A stretch of 64,000 nucleotides of DNA from Rubrivivax sp. (GTDB lineage Bacteria > Pseudomonadota > Gammaproteobacteria > Burkholderiales > Burkholderiaceae_C). Shown piece by piece: positions 8,375 to 18,029 of this stretch; the stretch's first letter is position 1; each line of letters starts with the position of its first letter. The translations under genes and the position numbers were made by a program. The stretch spans positions 62,001 to 126,000 of the forward strand of contig JAIXSE010000034.1 in the NCBI GenBank assembly GCA_027484825.1, in the 5' to 3' direction. Under the pieces are notes generated by a model. It worked only from the letters and a program-made list of their open reading frames with translations. It did no database searches and was not told where the DNA came from.

Positions 8375-11300
8375 TCAGCCGCGTTTCGCCAATCCGAGCC
8401 GTTCCGTCAGCCTATCAATGTCCACCGGCTTGGGCAGATGGTCATCAAAGCCTGCGGCAATCGCCGCATCGCGGTCCTGCAGCGTGGCCAGGCCGCTCAG
8501 CGCGATGGCGGTCATACGGATGAAGCCCGAGGACTCAGAGGCCGACGCTGGAGCTGCCGATGAACCGTCCCCATGGGCGGCCAGCTTGTTGCGGCGCTGA
8601 TGCTCCTGCTCCCGCAAGTCCCGAATCAGCGCATAGCCATCCGTGCCGGGCATGGCCACATCGCTCACCAGGGCGTCAAACTGATGCACCGCCAGCAGAT
8701 CCCGCGCAGCAGCCACCGACCCGGCGGTCATCACGGTCGCACCGGCCATTCGCAGCACGGCCTCCAGGGCCTCCAGCCCCTGGCTGTCATCGTCCACCAG
8801 CAGCAGCTGCATGCCGGTCAGGTCCGTCTCGCCAGCGGGCGACTCGGTGGCGGAGAGCGTCAGGTCCTGGCCCAGCTCCACCGCCGGGAACCGTACCGTC
8901 AAACGCGTGCCGCGCCCGGCACCGTCACTGTGCGCTGCCACCGTGCCCCCGTGCGCCATCACCAGATGCCGCACGATGGACAGGCCCAAGCCCAGCCCGC
9001 CATATTCACGAGTCCGGCTGATGTCGGATTGTGTGAAGCGATCAAACAGATGGGGCAGCAGATCCGGGCTGACGCCAATGCCGGTGTCGGCCACCGCCAG
9101 CTCGATCATGGTGCCCACCCGATTCAGGCTCAGCGTGATGCGGCCACCGGCGGGCGTGAACTTGAGGGCATTGCCCAGCAGATTGGAGACCACCTGCTGG
9201 ACCCGTCTCGGATCACCCTGAATCCGCAGGAGGTCTTGCAATCCGGACGCCACCAGCGTCAGTTGCTTGGCCTGCGCGGTCGGAATCAAGCCTTCAATCA
9301 CCGCACGCGCACTGGCCGACAGATCCAGCGGCCGCATCTCAAGCGCCAGATGACCCGATGTGATGCGCGACACATCCAGCAGGTCGTCAATCAATTGCGC
9401 CTGCGCCTGGCAATGCTTCAGGATGGTGGCAATAGCCCGGCCTGTGGACACTTCGCCCAAAGTCTGCCGTTCATGGGCCTGCCGGAGCACAGACGCCCAA
9501 CCGGCAATCACATTCAGCGGCGCCCGCAATTCATGCGAGACCATGCCCAGGAAGTCGTCCTTGGCGGTATTGGCCCGCTCGGCATCCACCCGCGCGTCCT
9601 GCGCCTGATTGAGGGCGCGTTTGAGCTGGTGAATGTCCTGGAAGGCGATGACGGCGCCGTCAATGCGGTCGTCAGCGGTCCGGTAGGCCCGCACATTCAC
9701 CATCCACCAGCGTTCTTCGTTGTCCTGATACTCATGCTCGACCGGCGTGAGCCCTTGAACGGCCGCCTGCACCAGCTGCTCCAGGTCGCCCAGCGAGAAT
9801 CGGTTGCTGACCGCGCTCAGAGGCTGGCCGATATGCTCGGCAGACAGCCCGAACAATTGGGACGCCTGCGGCGAGGCATGGCGCAGTTTGAGCTGACGGT
9901 CCAGCAGCACGACCGGCAGCGGAATGCCTTCCACCAGATTGGTCAGGTCGTCATTGACCACATCCAGCTGGTCATTGCGCGACTTGAGCTCTTCATTCAG
10001 GGACAGCAGTTCCTGATTGGCCGACTCCAGCTCCTGCTTGGCGCTTTGCAATTCTTCATTCGCGCTCTGCAGCTCCTCATTGGTGCTGAGCATCTCTTCG
10101 TTGGCGGTGCGCAGCTCTTCATTGGCGGACTCGAATTCGATGACCACCGTCTTGAGCTGCGCCTGGGTGGCCTCCAGCTCATCGGAGAGCGTGGTCACGG
10201 TCCGCTCCAGCTCATCCACCCGCGCCCGCGGCGGCTGGGACGGCAGCAGGATGGCCGGGCTGGTCTCGTCCACCTGCGGCGCCAGGGTCACCAGGAAATG
10301 CGGCGGTGAGGACTGGGTCTCCACCGGCAGCACCTCCAGCACATAACGCCGTTCCATGAACTGCACCCGGTCGCGCCGCACCGGCCCGGCCGTGCGTTTG
10401 GCCTCGATCAAGGCAGTGCGGACCGGCACATTCAGCTCGCTGTGCAGCAGCCTCGGCAAGGCCAGCGTGGCCTCTCCAGTGGCCGGTGCAATGAAGGCGG
10501 CGACGTCGCCGCGGAACTGCACCACATCGCCATTGGCGTCCACGACAAATCCGGGCGGCACATAACGCGCCATGGCCACCCGGTTGACCGCGTCCGCCAT
10601 CAGGTCGGGCGCTGGCGGCTGTGGCAGACGCGGCGCCGCGCCCTCGCTGGCCCAGGGCCGCAAGGCGTCAATCGGAAACAGCGGGCGCGGACGGCGGGCG
10701 GAGGTCAACTTGCGGTAGAGGTGCGGTGCCCCCGCATGTTCGAATCCATCGGTCATCGAGGCGGCTTCCGCACGCCCCAGGATCAGCAGGCCATCCGGCC
10801 GGCACGCGTAGTGCAGCACCTCCAGCACATGCTGCTGCGCTTCCTTGCGCAGATAGATCATCATGTTGCGGCAACTGATCAGGCCCATGCCGGAGAACGG
10901 GGCATGCGTCAGCAGGTTGTGTCTTGCAAAGACGCACATCTCGCGCAGGTCTTTGCTGACCAGGTAACCGCTGGACGTGGCATTGAATGCAGTCTCCCGG
11001 AAAGGCTCGGGCACGCTTTCCAGGGCGGCGGCGTTGTAGCGGCCAGCGCGGGCGGTTTCAATCGCGGCTTCATTGATGTCGGTGCCGAAGATCTGCACAC
11101 GGCGACTCACGCCCTCGGTCTGCATCGCATCCCTGAGCAGCATGGCGATGGTGTAGACCTCTTCCCCGGTCGAGCAGGCCGGCACCCAGATCCGGATCGG
11201 GTCGTGATGCAGTTCCAGCAGCTTGGGAATGACCGTCTGGCGCAGCACATTCACAAACTCCGCATCCCGGAAGAATGCGGTGACCCCAATCAGCACATCG

Positions 11301-12097
11301 TCTCGCAGCGCAGCAGCCTCCTGGGCGTCGGCGCGCAGCAATTGCAGATAGGCCGGGACATCGCGATTCTTTTGCAGCAGCACTCGGCGCAGGAAACGGC
11401 GGCGCAGATTGACGTCCTTCACATAGCCCAGGTTGACCCCGGTCTTCTGCTGGACAAGCGCCAGGGCGGTCTCCAATGCATCCGCATTGGTCTCCACCGG
11501 GCCGTCATCGGTATCGTGACTGGGGTCGCCAAAGCGTTTCACCAGCGCTGGTGCAATCTCCGCAGGGGCCAAGACCTGCTCCACCAGTCCGGTGTTGATG
11601 GCGGCCGTGGGCATGCCGTCATGCTCGGCGGTGTTGGGGGCCTGGGCGATGACCAGCCCGCCGCCGGAGCGAAGGTCCGCCAGGCCATTGGCACCATCAC
11701 GGCCGGAGCCGGACAGCACCACAGCCGCAGCATGCACATCCGGGTCTTGCGCCAGCGAGGCCAGGCAGACATCCAGAGGCAGATGCGGCCCCGGGTTGCG
11801 GCGGGTCAGGCGGAAATGCCCGTCCAGTGCATACACCAAGGCGTTTTCGGGCAGCACATAGACATGGTCGTGCTCGATCTTGGTGAACTGCTGCAGACGC
11901 TGCACTGGCAGGTCGGTCCGTGTCTGGAGCAATTCATGCAGATGGGATTCGATGTCCTGCGGAAGATGCGTGATGACGAGGACCGCAAAGCCGGGGGCGC
12001 GAGGCAGCCCGGACAGAACGGTACTCAACACTTCAATGCTTCCGGCCGAGCCGCCCAGCACCACGACTCGCACGACGGGATTCTGGTCTGGCTCCAC
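8375..12097 (-). CDS. CheB-CheR-PAS hybrid histidine kinase with receiver
   Basis: A giant 1240-residue signalling protein. In order: CheB methylesterase-like domain (about 8-190; VLGGSAGS, ITHLPQ, SGSGRDGANG); CheR methyltransferase domain (about 205-470; WVPACSTGEEVYTIA, FGTDINEAAI); a PAS-like region; a heptad-repeat coiled coil rich in NEEL/ANEE repeats (about 620-715); a PAS domain; HisKA with the phospho-acceptor box SHELRAPLNVI; HATPase (NALKFTPAGG, ADTGIGV); and a C-terminal receiver (LLVDDDS, SDVAMPGTDG). It starts at GTG 12097 behind AAGGGG. This architecture is widespread in soil proteobacteria and is thought to link a methylation-type module to phosphorelay signalling; its input is unknown. 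No chemoreceptor or cognate response regulator gene is adjacent. Confidence 0.92.
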   Translation of the reverse strand: MEPDQNPVVRVVVLGGSAGSIEVLSTVLSGLPRAPGFAVLVITHLPQDIESHLHELLQTRTDLPVQRLQQFTKIEHDHVYVLPENALVYALDGHFRLTRRNPGPHLPLDVCLASLAQDPDVHAAAVVLSGSGRDGANGLADLRSGGGLVIAQAPNTAEHDGMPTAAINTGLVEQVLAPAEIAPALVKRFGDPSHDTDDGPVETNADALETALALVQQKTGVNLGYVKDVNLRRRFLRRVLLQKNRDVPAYLQLLRADAQEAAALRDDVLIGVTAFFRDAEFVNVLRQTVIPKLLELHHDPIRIWVPACSTGEEVYTIAMLLRDAMQTEGVSRRVQIFGTDINEAAIETARAGRYNAAALESVPEPFRETAFNATSSGYLVSKDLREMCVFARHNLLTHAPFSGMGLISCRNMMIYLRKEAQQHVLEVLHYACRPDGLLILGRAEAASMTDGFEHAGAPHLYRKLTSARRPRPLFPIDALRPWASEGAAPRLPQPPAPDLMADAVNRVAMARYVPPGFVVDANGDVVQFRGDVAAFIAPATGEATLALPRLLHSELNVPVRTALIEAKRTAGPVRRDRVQFMERRYVLEVLPVETQSSPPHFLVTLAPQVDETSPAILLPSQPPRARVDELERTVTTLSDELEATQAQLKTVVIEFESANEELRTANEEMLSTNEELQSANEELQSAKQELESANQELLSLNEELKSRNDQLDVVNDDLTNLVEGIPLPVVLLDRQLKLRHASPQASQLFGLSAEHIGQPLSAVSNRFSLGDLEQLVQAAVQGLTPVEHEYQDNEERWWMVNVRAYRTADDRIDGAVIAFQDIHQLKRALNQAQDARVDAERANTAKDDFLGMVSHELRAPLNVIAGWASVLRQAHERQTLGEVSTGRAIATILKHCQAQAQLIDDLLDVSRITSGHLALEMRPLDLSASARAVIEGLIPTAQAKQLTLVASGLQDLLRIQGDPRRVQQVVSNLLGNALKFTPAGGRITLSLNRVGTMIELAVADTGIGVSPDLLPHLFDRFTQSDISRTREYGGLGLGLSIVRHLVMAHGGTVAAHSDGAGRGTRLTVRFPAVELGQDLTLSATESPAGETDLTGMQLLLVDDDSQGLEALEAVLRMAGATVMTAGSVAAARDLLAVHQFDALVSDVAMPGTDGYALIRDLREQEHQRRNKLAAHGDGSSAAPASASESSGFIRMTAIALSGLATLQDRDAAIAAGFDDHLPKPVDIDRLTERLGLAKRG

Positions 12098-12393
12098 CCG
12101 ATTGCCCCTTGCAGATATGACTTTTGGCGGCCAGAGTCTACCGTTCTCGCAAGCTCCGGATGTCAGCGTTGGTGCGGGTTCTGATGATTGGAACTCCGGC
12201 GCGATTCATTGGGTGCGGCATCCGTTCGGCCGTGCGGCTGCTTCCCTGTATTCAAGGGGCATGCGGCATGCCTGACGGGGGACGATTCCGATGTTTTCGT
12301 TCGTCTGCGTTTGAGAATCGCACGGCTGATTGCGCCGGCAGCACGGCGGCAATCAATCGCCGCATTCGAATCGGCGGCGACCGCGCTTGCGCT
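12098..12393. other. Intergenic region without recognised gene
   Basis: These 296 bases lie between the hybrid kinase start and the metal-sensor stop. They must hold the kinase promoter. I see no convincing open frame and no RNA gene. Inverted GC-rich segments around 12325-12380 could form a hairpin below the metal-sensor gene. Confidence 0.4.
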
Positions 12394-12669
12394 TCAGCGC
12401 AGATACGACTTCAGCACTTTGGCCACTGCTTCGGTCTCTGTCTGGCGGGTGCGCTCGTCCAGCGCGGGGGAGGCCAGGTGTTCCCGCAAGTGTCCTTCCA
12501 TCACCTCGGCCATCAGGCCGTTGACCGCACCGCGAATGGCCGCAATCTGCTGCAGCACGTCCAGGCAGTCGGCTTCGCCATCCACCGCACGCTCCAGGGC
12601 GGAGGTCTGGCCTTGGATGCGGCGAATCCGGCCAAGCAGTTTCTTTTTTCCAGTGATGGTGTGAGCCAT
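12394..12669 (-). CDS. dmeR: RcnR/DmeR-type cobalt/nickel-sensing repressor
   Basis: A 91-residue all-helical repressor of the CsoR/RcnR family, with the family core [19 protein letters not shown]. Counting from ATG 12669, His3, Cys35, His60 and His64 are all in place. These are the four metal ligands of the Co/Ni sensor RcnR, which fits metal sensing rather than formaldehyde (FrmR) or copper (CsoR) sensing. That match also fixes the start; a TTG two codons upstream would displace the N-terminal histidine. It is divergent from the DmeF efflux gene with an RcnR-type operator between them. Metal binding should release the DNA and derepress the exporter. Confidence 0.88.
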   Translation of the reverse strand: MAHTITGKKKLLGRIRRIQGQTSALERAVDGEADCLDVLQQIAAIRGAVNGLMAEVMEGHLREHLASPALDERTRQTETEAVAKVLKSYLR

Positions 12670-12706
12670 GGGCAAGCATTCTACGGTTCACCAACTAGGC
12701 TCCAAT

Positions 12707-12723
12707 ATACTGGGGGGGAGTAT
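12707..12723. promoter_or_regulatory. RcnR/DmeR operator (AT inverted repeat around a G tract)
   Basis: ATACTGGGGGGGAGTAT matches the known RcnR recognition pattern TACT-G6-N-AGTA. It consists of 5-base inverted arms around seven G residues. It ends four bases before the chosen dmeF start, so its GGGGAG may also serve as the dmeF ribosome binding site. Repressor binding would block the divergent promoters. Confidence 0.85.
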
Positions 12724-12726
12724 GTG

Positions 12727-13742
<1,016 letters not shown>

Positions 13743-13746
<4 letters not shown>

Positions 13747-13883
13747 AAACCAACTATCTTTTCGCCGCCATCCTGCTCTCCAGCACGCTGGGTGGGTTCA
13801 TCAGCAGCCGGTCGATGAAGACCGTGTGCTGTTTGATCTCCGCCCTGATTGCGCTTTATGCCCTGTTGCGTCACCTGATCTGA
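13743..13883 (+). CDS. Membrane microprotein (46 aa) coupled to dmeF
   Basis: An ATGA overlap with the dmeF stop starts a 46-residue frame, MKTNYLFAAILLSSTLGGFI and so on, that ends with TGA at 13883. It has two short hydrophobic stretches flanking SSRSMKT, a cysteine pair (TVCCLI) and a positive end, so it could be a small hairpin membrane protein. The four-base overlap implies translational coupling to the exporter. No known family is recognised. It may be a stabilising subunit, or a chance frame. Confidence 0.5.
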
Positions 13884-14237
13884 CGCACCCGGACGCTCCC
13901 TGAGGCTCCCTGAGGCTCCCGTCCCCCCGCTGTGCCCGCTCTCCCCGGGAGGGGGGAGGCCCACGCTCCCCCCTTTGGAGCGTCCTGAAAAACCTTCCCC
14001 CAGGGCTCAGGATTCCGGCAGGCCCGCCCCGGCTGACCCGGGCATTCCTGCAAGATCTTCTTGTATCTCCTTGTTTTGACAGGCATCCCGCCTGCCAACT
14101 CTCCCTCAACCGCCGTCCGGCTGGGCGTTGCCGACCGTCCGTCACCTCATGCTGACGGATCTCGGGGTACACCCTATGGTGGGATGGCACGTCCGAAGGC
14201 TCCGCCTGATAGTGGCGGCATGAGGGGAGATCAAGAC
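13884..14237. other. Intergenic region with short direct repeats
   Basis: About 350 bases without a convincing gene. Around 13893-13921 there are three tandem copies of a GCTCCCTGAG-like unit. Around 13944-13975 purine- and pyrimidine-rich runs (CCCCGGGAGGGGGGAGG, CTCCCCCCTTTGGAG) could form hairpins. The promoter for the small gene at 14238 should lie at the right end. Confidence 0.4.
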
Positions 14238-14468
14238 ATGCGACACCGATTCGCCAACCACCCGATGGGGCATCCGCACCACCAGTTCAGTCTGGTGATG
14301 CAGCGCATCCTGCGTCAGACCGAACTGCTGATGCAGCGTCGCCTATCCACTGCAGGGGCCACCGCTGAGGCCGAGCATCCGTCCCTGGACGGGCTGGAAG
14401 TGACGGAATCGACCTGGGACGACTGGGCCGAAGCCGTGCACCACCGGGACGACCCGTCGGCCCGCTGA
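14238..14468 (+). CDS. Small hypothetical protein (76 aa)
   Basis: ATG 14238 follows an AGGGGAGA ribosome binding site. The product is hydrophilic. Its His-rich N-terminus (MRHRFANHPMGHPHHQFSLV) leads into a probable helix (MQRILRQTELLMQRRLST) and then an acidic Trp-containing tail (ESTWDDWAEAVHH). No signal peptide, membrane helix or known family is recognised. It ends three bases before the convergent isochorismatase-like gene. Confidence 0.5.
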   Translation: MRHRFANHPMGHPHHQFSLVMQRILRQTELLMQRRLSTAGATAEAEHPSLDGLEVTESTWDDWAEAVHHRDDPSAR

Positions 14469-14471
14469 CCC

Positions 14472-15026
14472 TCAGCCGTCCTGACGCGCAAAGCGGATGC
14501 TGGCCGCAGGAGCCGCGGTCATGGACGGCCCAAAACTGTTGAGGTGACTCAAGATGCGGGTGTGGTGCGCTGAGATCTGCGCGGCGGTCAGTTCGCCGTC
14601 GTCGATGGTGCTGTGCGCATCCGCGGCCAGGGTCACGTCATAGCCTGAAGACAGCGCGCGGCGGACCGTGGTGTCCACACAGTAATCACTCTGCAGGCCG
14701 CCGATCACCAGGTGGCGAATGCCCAGCATGCGCAGCAGCGCATCCAGGTCGGTGCGGTGGAAAGAGTCCGGGGAGGTCTTGCGGATGCGCGGATCACCGG
14801 CCTTGACGTCAAGGCGGCTGTCCAGCTGCCAAGCGTCGGTCCCGTGCTGGAGACCGCCGTCCTCTTCCTCGTGCTGCACAAAAATCACCGGCACACCTGC
14901 CGCGCGGGCCTCTTCGGCCATACCGTTGAGTCGTGCGATGACGTTGTCAATGTCATGGCAGGCATAACGCCCATTGCAGAGCATGTGCTGCACGTCAATG
15001 ATCAGGAGGGCAGTGCGGGAGGACAT
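14472..15026 (-). CDS. Cysteine hydrolase of the isochorismatase family
   Basis: A 184-residue protein from the ATG at MSSRTALLIIDVQ. The three catalytic positions of isochorismatase/nicotinamidase-like hydrolases are present: Asp in LLIIDVQ, Lys in RIRKTSPDSF and Cys in QSDYCVDTT. The family cleaves amides or isochorismate; nicotinamidase-specific metal ligands are not evident, so the substrate is unknown. It is cytoplasmic and stands alone. The longest frame adds eight residues upstream, which I left out. Confidence 0.85.
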   Translation of the reverse strand: MSSRTALLIIDVQHMLCNGRYACHDIDNVIARLNGMAEEARAAGVPVIFVQHEEEDGGLQHGTDAWQLDSRLDVKAGDPRIRKTSPDSFHRTDLDALLRMLGIRHLVIGGLQSDYCVDTTVRRALSSGYDVTLAADAHSTIDDGELTAAQISAHHTRILSHLNSFGPSMTAAPAASIRFARQDG

Positions 15027-15182
15027 GGCAAATGGGCCAATAAAAGGCACTCAATGCGGGAGATGTCCGAGCATACGCCAGAGCCTGTGACGCACCGCCG
15101 CCAAATGGCGAATGGTGCGTGATTGCCCATTGAATGGGGGACTGAGGTCCCTGAACCCCGCCCAATGACGGCGGTCAGACCG

Positions 15183-16040
15183 TCAGGTTGGCATGCCGGC
15201 CTGAGCCCGTTTCATCTGCTCCCCAAACACCTGCTCCATCGGCTTTTTCTCGGGGAGCACATACACAATGCCACCGCGCTTGCCCATGATCGGCCAGAGC
15301 TGGTTTTCGAAGAACTTTACCGGCATGTTGATGCAGCCATAGCTGATGCGGTTGTCCTTCGGTGTGGGGGTGGCGAGTCGCTCCAGGCGGCGTTCGGCGG
15401 GGTTGGTCACCCGCACACGGTGCATGGAGACCGCTGCGTCGTAGTCCACCCACAGCACGTCTTCATTCATCGCATTGCGACCGGGCTGCGCCACAAATCG
15501 GCCAGCGGCCGTCGTGCGCTCGGAGGGGCGAACCTCGGCAATCGGGCGCAGGCCGATGCCCGCCACGCTGTCGTCACCAGCGGCGTATCCCAGCAGCACC
15601 GGCGTCGCGCCGGCCAGCTTGCCGTCTGGATAAAACACGAATACCTGGGCCTGGCGTTTGTCCAAGATGGCGAACGGACGACCGCCGTGGTCATAACCGG
15701 CCATCACCCAGCTGGCGAGCTGTCGGGCCTGCACGGAGGCCTTGGCCTTTCCAAAGTCGGCCTTGCCGCCCATGACCACTTTCGGGCGAGGCGGAATGTT
15801 GCCGGCGGCTCGCAGCGCGCTGTCCTGCACGACCGGATCCGGCTGCTGCACGGCCCGGGCCTGCTTCATGACATAGGTGGCCGCAGGCCAGGCGATGGCC
15901 GCGGCCGCCAGACCCAATGCCAGACCCTGAGCGGCCCATACCGCGCGCTCGCGGACAGACTCGGACGCTGGTTTCACCGGCGTCACGGGCTCCTGGGGTG
16001 TTTCATCACCGCTGGAATATCCGCTTGATGCGCGCAGCAT
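15183..16040 (-). CDS. L,D-transpeptidase (YkuD domain) with membrane anchor
   Basis: A 285-residue protein. A cytoplasmic N-terminus leads into one membrane anchor (about 33-55; AVWAAQGLALGLAAAAIAWP) and a periplasmic catalytic domain. The YkuD active site is visible as the His of SMHRV followed by SYGCINMP with the catalytic Cys. Such enzymes make 3-3 peptidoglycan cross-links, attach lipoproteins to the wall, or serve as precursors of related hydrolases. The motif is divergent, with Tyr where many family members have His or Thr before Gly-Cys, as in a less-studied branch. The gene is monocistronic, with 47 bases between it and the next gene on the same strand. Confidence 0.85.
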   Translation of the reverse strand: MLRASSGYSSGDETPQEPVTPVKPASESVRERAVWAAQGLALGLAAAAIAWPAATYVMKQARAVQQPDPVVQDSALRAAGNIPPRPKVVMGGKADFGKAKASVQARQLASWVMAGYDHGGRPFAILDKRQAQVFVFYPDGKLAGATPVLLGYAAGDDSVAGIGLRPIAEVRPSERTTAAGRFVAQPGRNAMNEDVLWVDYDAAVSMHRVRVTNPAERRLERLATPTPKDNRISYGCINMPVKFFENQLWPIMGKRGGIVYVLPEKKPMEQVFGEQMKRAQAGMPT

Positions 16041-16087
16041 GGCATCCCCTCACATGGGTCGGGAACGTGGGCCTGGGGCGTCAGCCC

Positions 16088-16480
16088 TTAGTTGCGGTCA
16101 GCGCGGGGCGCCGGGGTACCGGCCGACGTCGGCTCGGTGGGCAGGGGGTCCTGCTGGGAAGCGGCGTTCTGGTTTTGCCAGGTGTTGTCCTGGGTTTGCA
16201 TCTGCTGCTGACCCGGTGCCGAGTTCGATTGCGACTCGCTGTAGGTCTGCTGCTGCGGGTTGGCGCTGCTGGCTGCCGGGTCGGCCGACTGGGCCATGCT
16301 CTGTTCAGCCGGGACAGCCTGCTGAGACGGGTCGGTCATGGTCGCGGGTTGCTGTTGCTGCGTTGTCTGGGTCTGCGTGGCGTCGGTCGGATTCTCGACT
16401 TGCGCATAGGCCAGACCCAGCACGCTCGCAAAAGCGGTCAGGGCGACAGCACCGGTCACAAGGGATTTGGTCGGGTTCAT
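16088..16480 (-). CDS. Exported Gln/Ser-rich low-complexity protein (130 aa)
   Basis: ATG 16480 follows a strong AAAGGAGAG site. A typical Sec signal peptide (SLVTGAVALTAFASVLGLAY, cleaved after AYA) precedes about 105 residues. These are almost entirely Gln, Ser, Ala, Asn, Pro and Thr with no hydrophobic core, so the mature protein is probably disordered in the periplasm. I recognise no domain. Similar short proteins are seen near stress and envelope genes in Burkholderiales, but no function can be assigned. Confidence 0.65.
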   Translation of the reverse strand: MNPTKSLVTGAVALTAFASVLGLAYAQVENPTDATQTQTTQQQQPATMTDPSQQAVPAEQSMAQSADPAASSANPQQQTYSESQSNSAPGQQQMQTQDNTWQNQNAASQQDPLPTEPTSAGTPAPRADRN

Positions 16481-16616
16481 CAGTCTCTCCTTTAGGCTTG
16501 ATTGGCTAAGCCGATCGCTGGATCGGGTAGGGATAACTGTGGACCTTGCGCCGGGCTTTGTGCGTGAGTTGATGCCGTCTGCGCTTGTAGGACAAAAGGA
16601 CGATTGCAGATGGATA

Positions 16617-17327
16617 CTAGGCTGCAATGCCGCGCCACGCCAGGAATGTCACCGTCAGCAATGCGGGCACCAATGCCAGCCAACCCACTTGCACAAAGGC
16701 CAGTGCACCCAGAATGGCGCCAGTCCCGAACGCCACAATCGGCCAGAGCATCTTCTGAATGCGGCTGCGCAGCTCTGGCGAGCCTTGGCCAATCAGGCAG
16801 TCGGTCAGGTCCAGCACCAGTTGCGTCACATTGCCGGTCATCACCGTGTGCGGTGTCAGCTTGCTCAGCAGCAGGCGGCCCATGCCGTTTTGCAGACCCA
16901 TGGCGGCGGCACCCATCAAACCGGCGGCAATGGCCAAGGGGTGTTCCGAGCCTCGAATCGGATGTCCCCACCACCCTGCCAGCATGAAGCCCAGCAGCAA
17001 GAGCGCTTGAAGACTGAGCAGCGACCGTATGGCGTTGTAGCCATGACGCTCGCAGCACAGCGCAATCACCCGGGACGCGGCCACGGCCAGGATGAAAGCC
17101 GGAAACGCCAGCAGCTTGAGCAGCACGCCATGGCCGGGCCGGGCCAGCTCGGCGCCGATCAGCACGAAGTTGCCGGTGACGTGGGCCGTGAACAGGCCGA
17201 ACAGGGCGACGAATCCAAGGGTGTCGACATAGCCCGCCACGCCAGCCAGCAGCGTGGCGCTGGCATTGGAAGGCAGCGGCGCGACACCCGGCCGCGCGGG
17301 GAGGGTGGAGGAGGGGGACGTGCTCAT
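16617..17327 (-). CDS. YoaK/DUF1275 family membrane protein
   Basis: A 236-residue polytopic membrane protein with about six helices. It carries DUF1275 (YoaK) features: AGYVDTLGFVALFGLFTAHV near the N-terminus, TGNFVLIGAEL, then GLQNGMGRLLLS and TVMTGNVTQLVLDLTD. The repeated TGN motifs are characteristic of the family. Its biochemical role is unknown. The gene is transcribed away from the formate module, and the 702 bases between them are non-coding. Confidence 0.85.
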   Translation of the reverse strand: MSTSPSSTLPARPGVAPLPSNASATLLAGVAGYVDTLGFVALFGLFTAHVTGNFVLIGAELARPGHGVLLKLLAFPAFILAVAASRVIALCCERHGYNAIRSLLSLQALLLLGFMLAGWWGHPIRGSEHPLAIAAGLMGAAAMGLQNGMGRLLLSKLTPHTVMTGNVTQLVLDLTDCLIGQGSPELRSRIQKMLWPIVAFGTGAILGALAFVQVGWLALVPALLTVTFLAWRGIAA

Positions 17328-17708
17328 AGGACTTCGCAGAAGAAAGAAGAGGGGAGGAAGGGGGACTGCGTCATCCTGACGATCTTTCGCGGGATCGTCT
17401 TATCCCATTCGGGCACAGGCTTGCGGGAGCACCCTGTACCGCTCGGTGACGGAACGCGGCATTCGTCTGCGCCCGTTACAGAGACTGTGACAACGGATCG
17501 CCGGCGCGGCCAAAAAAGCATCCGCTCTCAGAACAATAGGCATAGGCCCTAACCCCGTGAATGCCCTGATTCGCGCTAGGGGTTCCTTTGAGAGAAAACC
17601 CCGACGTTCGGTGTGCGGCATTCGTCACATTCCGCCCTTGCGGAGGCCACGCGCCCCGCGCCATCGGCATTCACCCCTCGCACGAACAACGGAGTCGTCA
17701 TCCGCACG

Positions 17709-17732
17709 AACTCGTGCAAACGTGCACAAGTT
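17709..17732. promoter_or_regulatory. Inverted repeat, possible operator
   Basis: AACTCGTGCA and TGCACAAGTT are inverted copies matching at nine of ten positions, separated by AACG. The arms and size fit a dimeric regulator site. It lies about 300 bases upstream of the transporter and just before a TATATA element. The regulator is not encoded nearby. Confidence 0.45.
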
Positions 17733-17872
17733 GTCGCGTGAACGCTATATACGTCCGTACAGAGTGTGGGGTTGTGCAGTTTCGTCAATCCTTACGTTCA
17801 ATATGTGCGGTCTCGCGCAGAAGCGCTCAGTCTTTACCGGTTGTAACGAGTGAGCGGTTCCTAACGAAAGTG

Positions 17873-17901
17873 ACTTCCGGCTGCTGTCAGGCCGGAGTTT
17901 T
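17873..17901 (+). terminator. Terminator-like or leader hairpin
   Basis: ACT-CCGG-CTG pairs with CAG-CCGG-AGT with single-base bulges and a four-base loop, followed by four T residues. It could end a short leader RNA or act as an attenuator upstream of the OFA transporter. The T tract is short, so confidence is low. Confidence 0.35.
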
Positions 17902-18029
17902 ACGTACATCCTGGCGCTGCTTTGGCGTCAGGATTCGCGCCCTGGCTGGCGGCGGACGGAGGGGTCTGCGCGCCGGTGTAGTAACCGAAGAAAAGGCCCA
18001 CGGGCCCATTCATCATTTCAGGAGGACCC

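Larger units (their letters stand above)
17328..18029. other. Long non-coding region upstream of the OFA transporter
   Basis: About 700 bases with no convincing gene: the open frames here have poor codon use and no ribosome binding sites. The region has a lower GC content than its flanks between about 17560 and 17900. It contains a 24-base inverted repeat (17709-17732), a TATATA element at about 17745 and a terminator-like hairpin (17873-17901) about 130 bases upstream of the transporter. It could hold a long leader or a small RNA, plus the control sites of the formate module. Confidence 0.5.

Noticed and set aside
8573..12184. Two long plus-strand frames over the hybrid kinase gene
   Set aside because: They are antisense shadows: Gln/His/Arg-rich products without motifs or ribosome binding sites.
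12394..12669. Metal sensor considered as formaldehyde-sensing FrmR or copper-sensing CsoR
   Set aside because: His3, Cys35, His60 and His64 together, the G-tract operator and the adjacent dmeF all fit the RcnR/DmeR type.
17557..17853. Possible 98-residue gene in the long leader region
   Set aside because: Codon use is unlike the neighbours, there is no ribosome binding site, and the translation is basic with low coherence.
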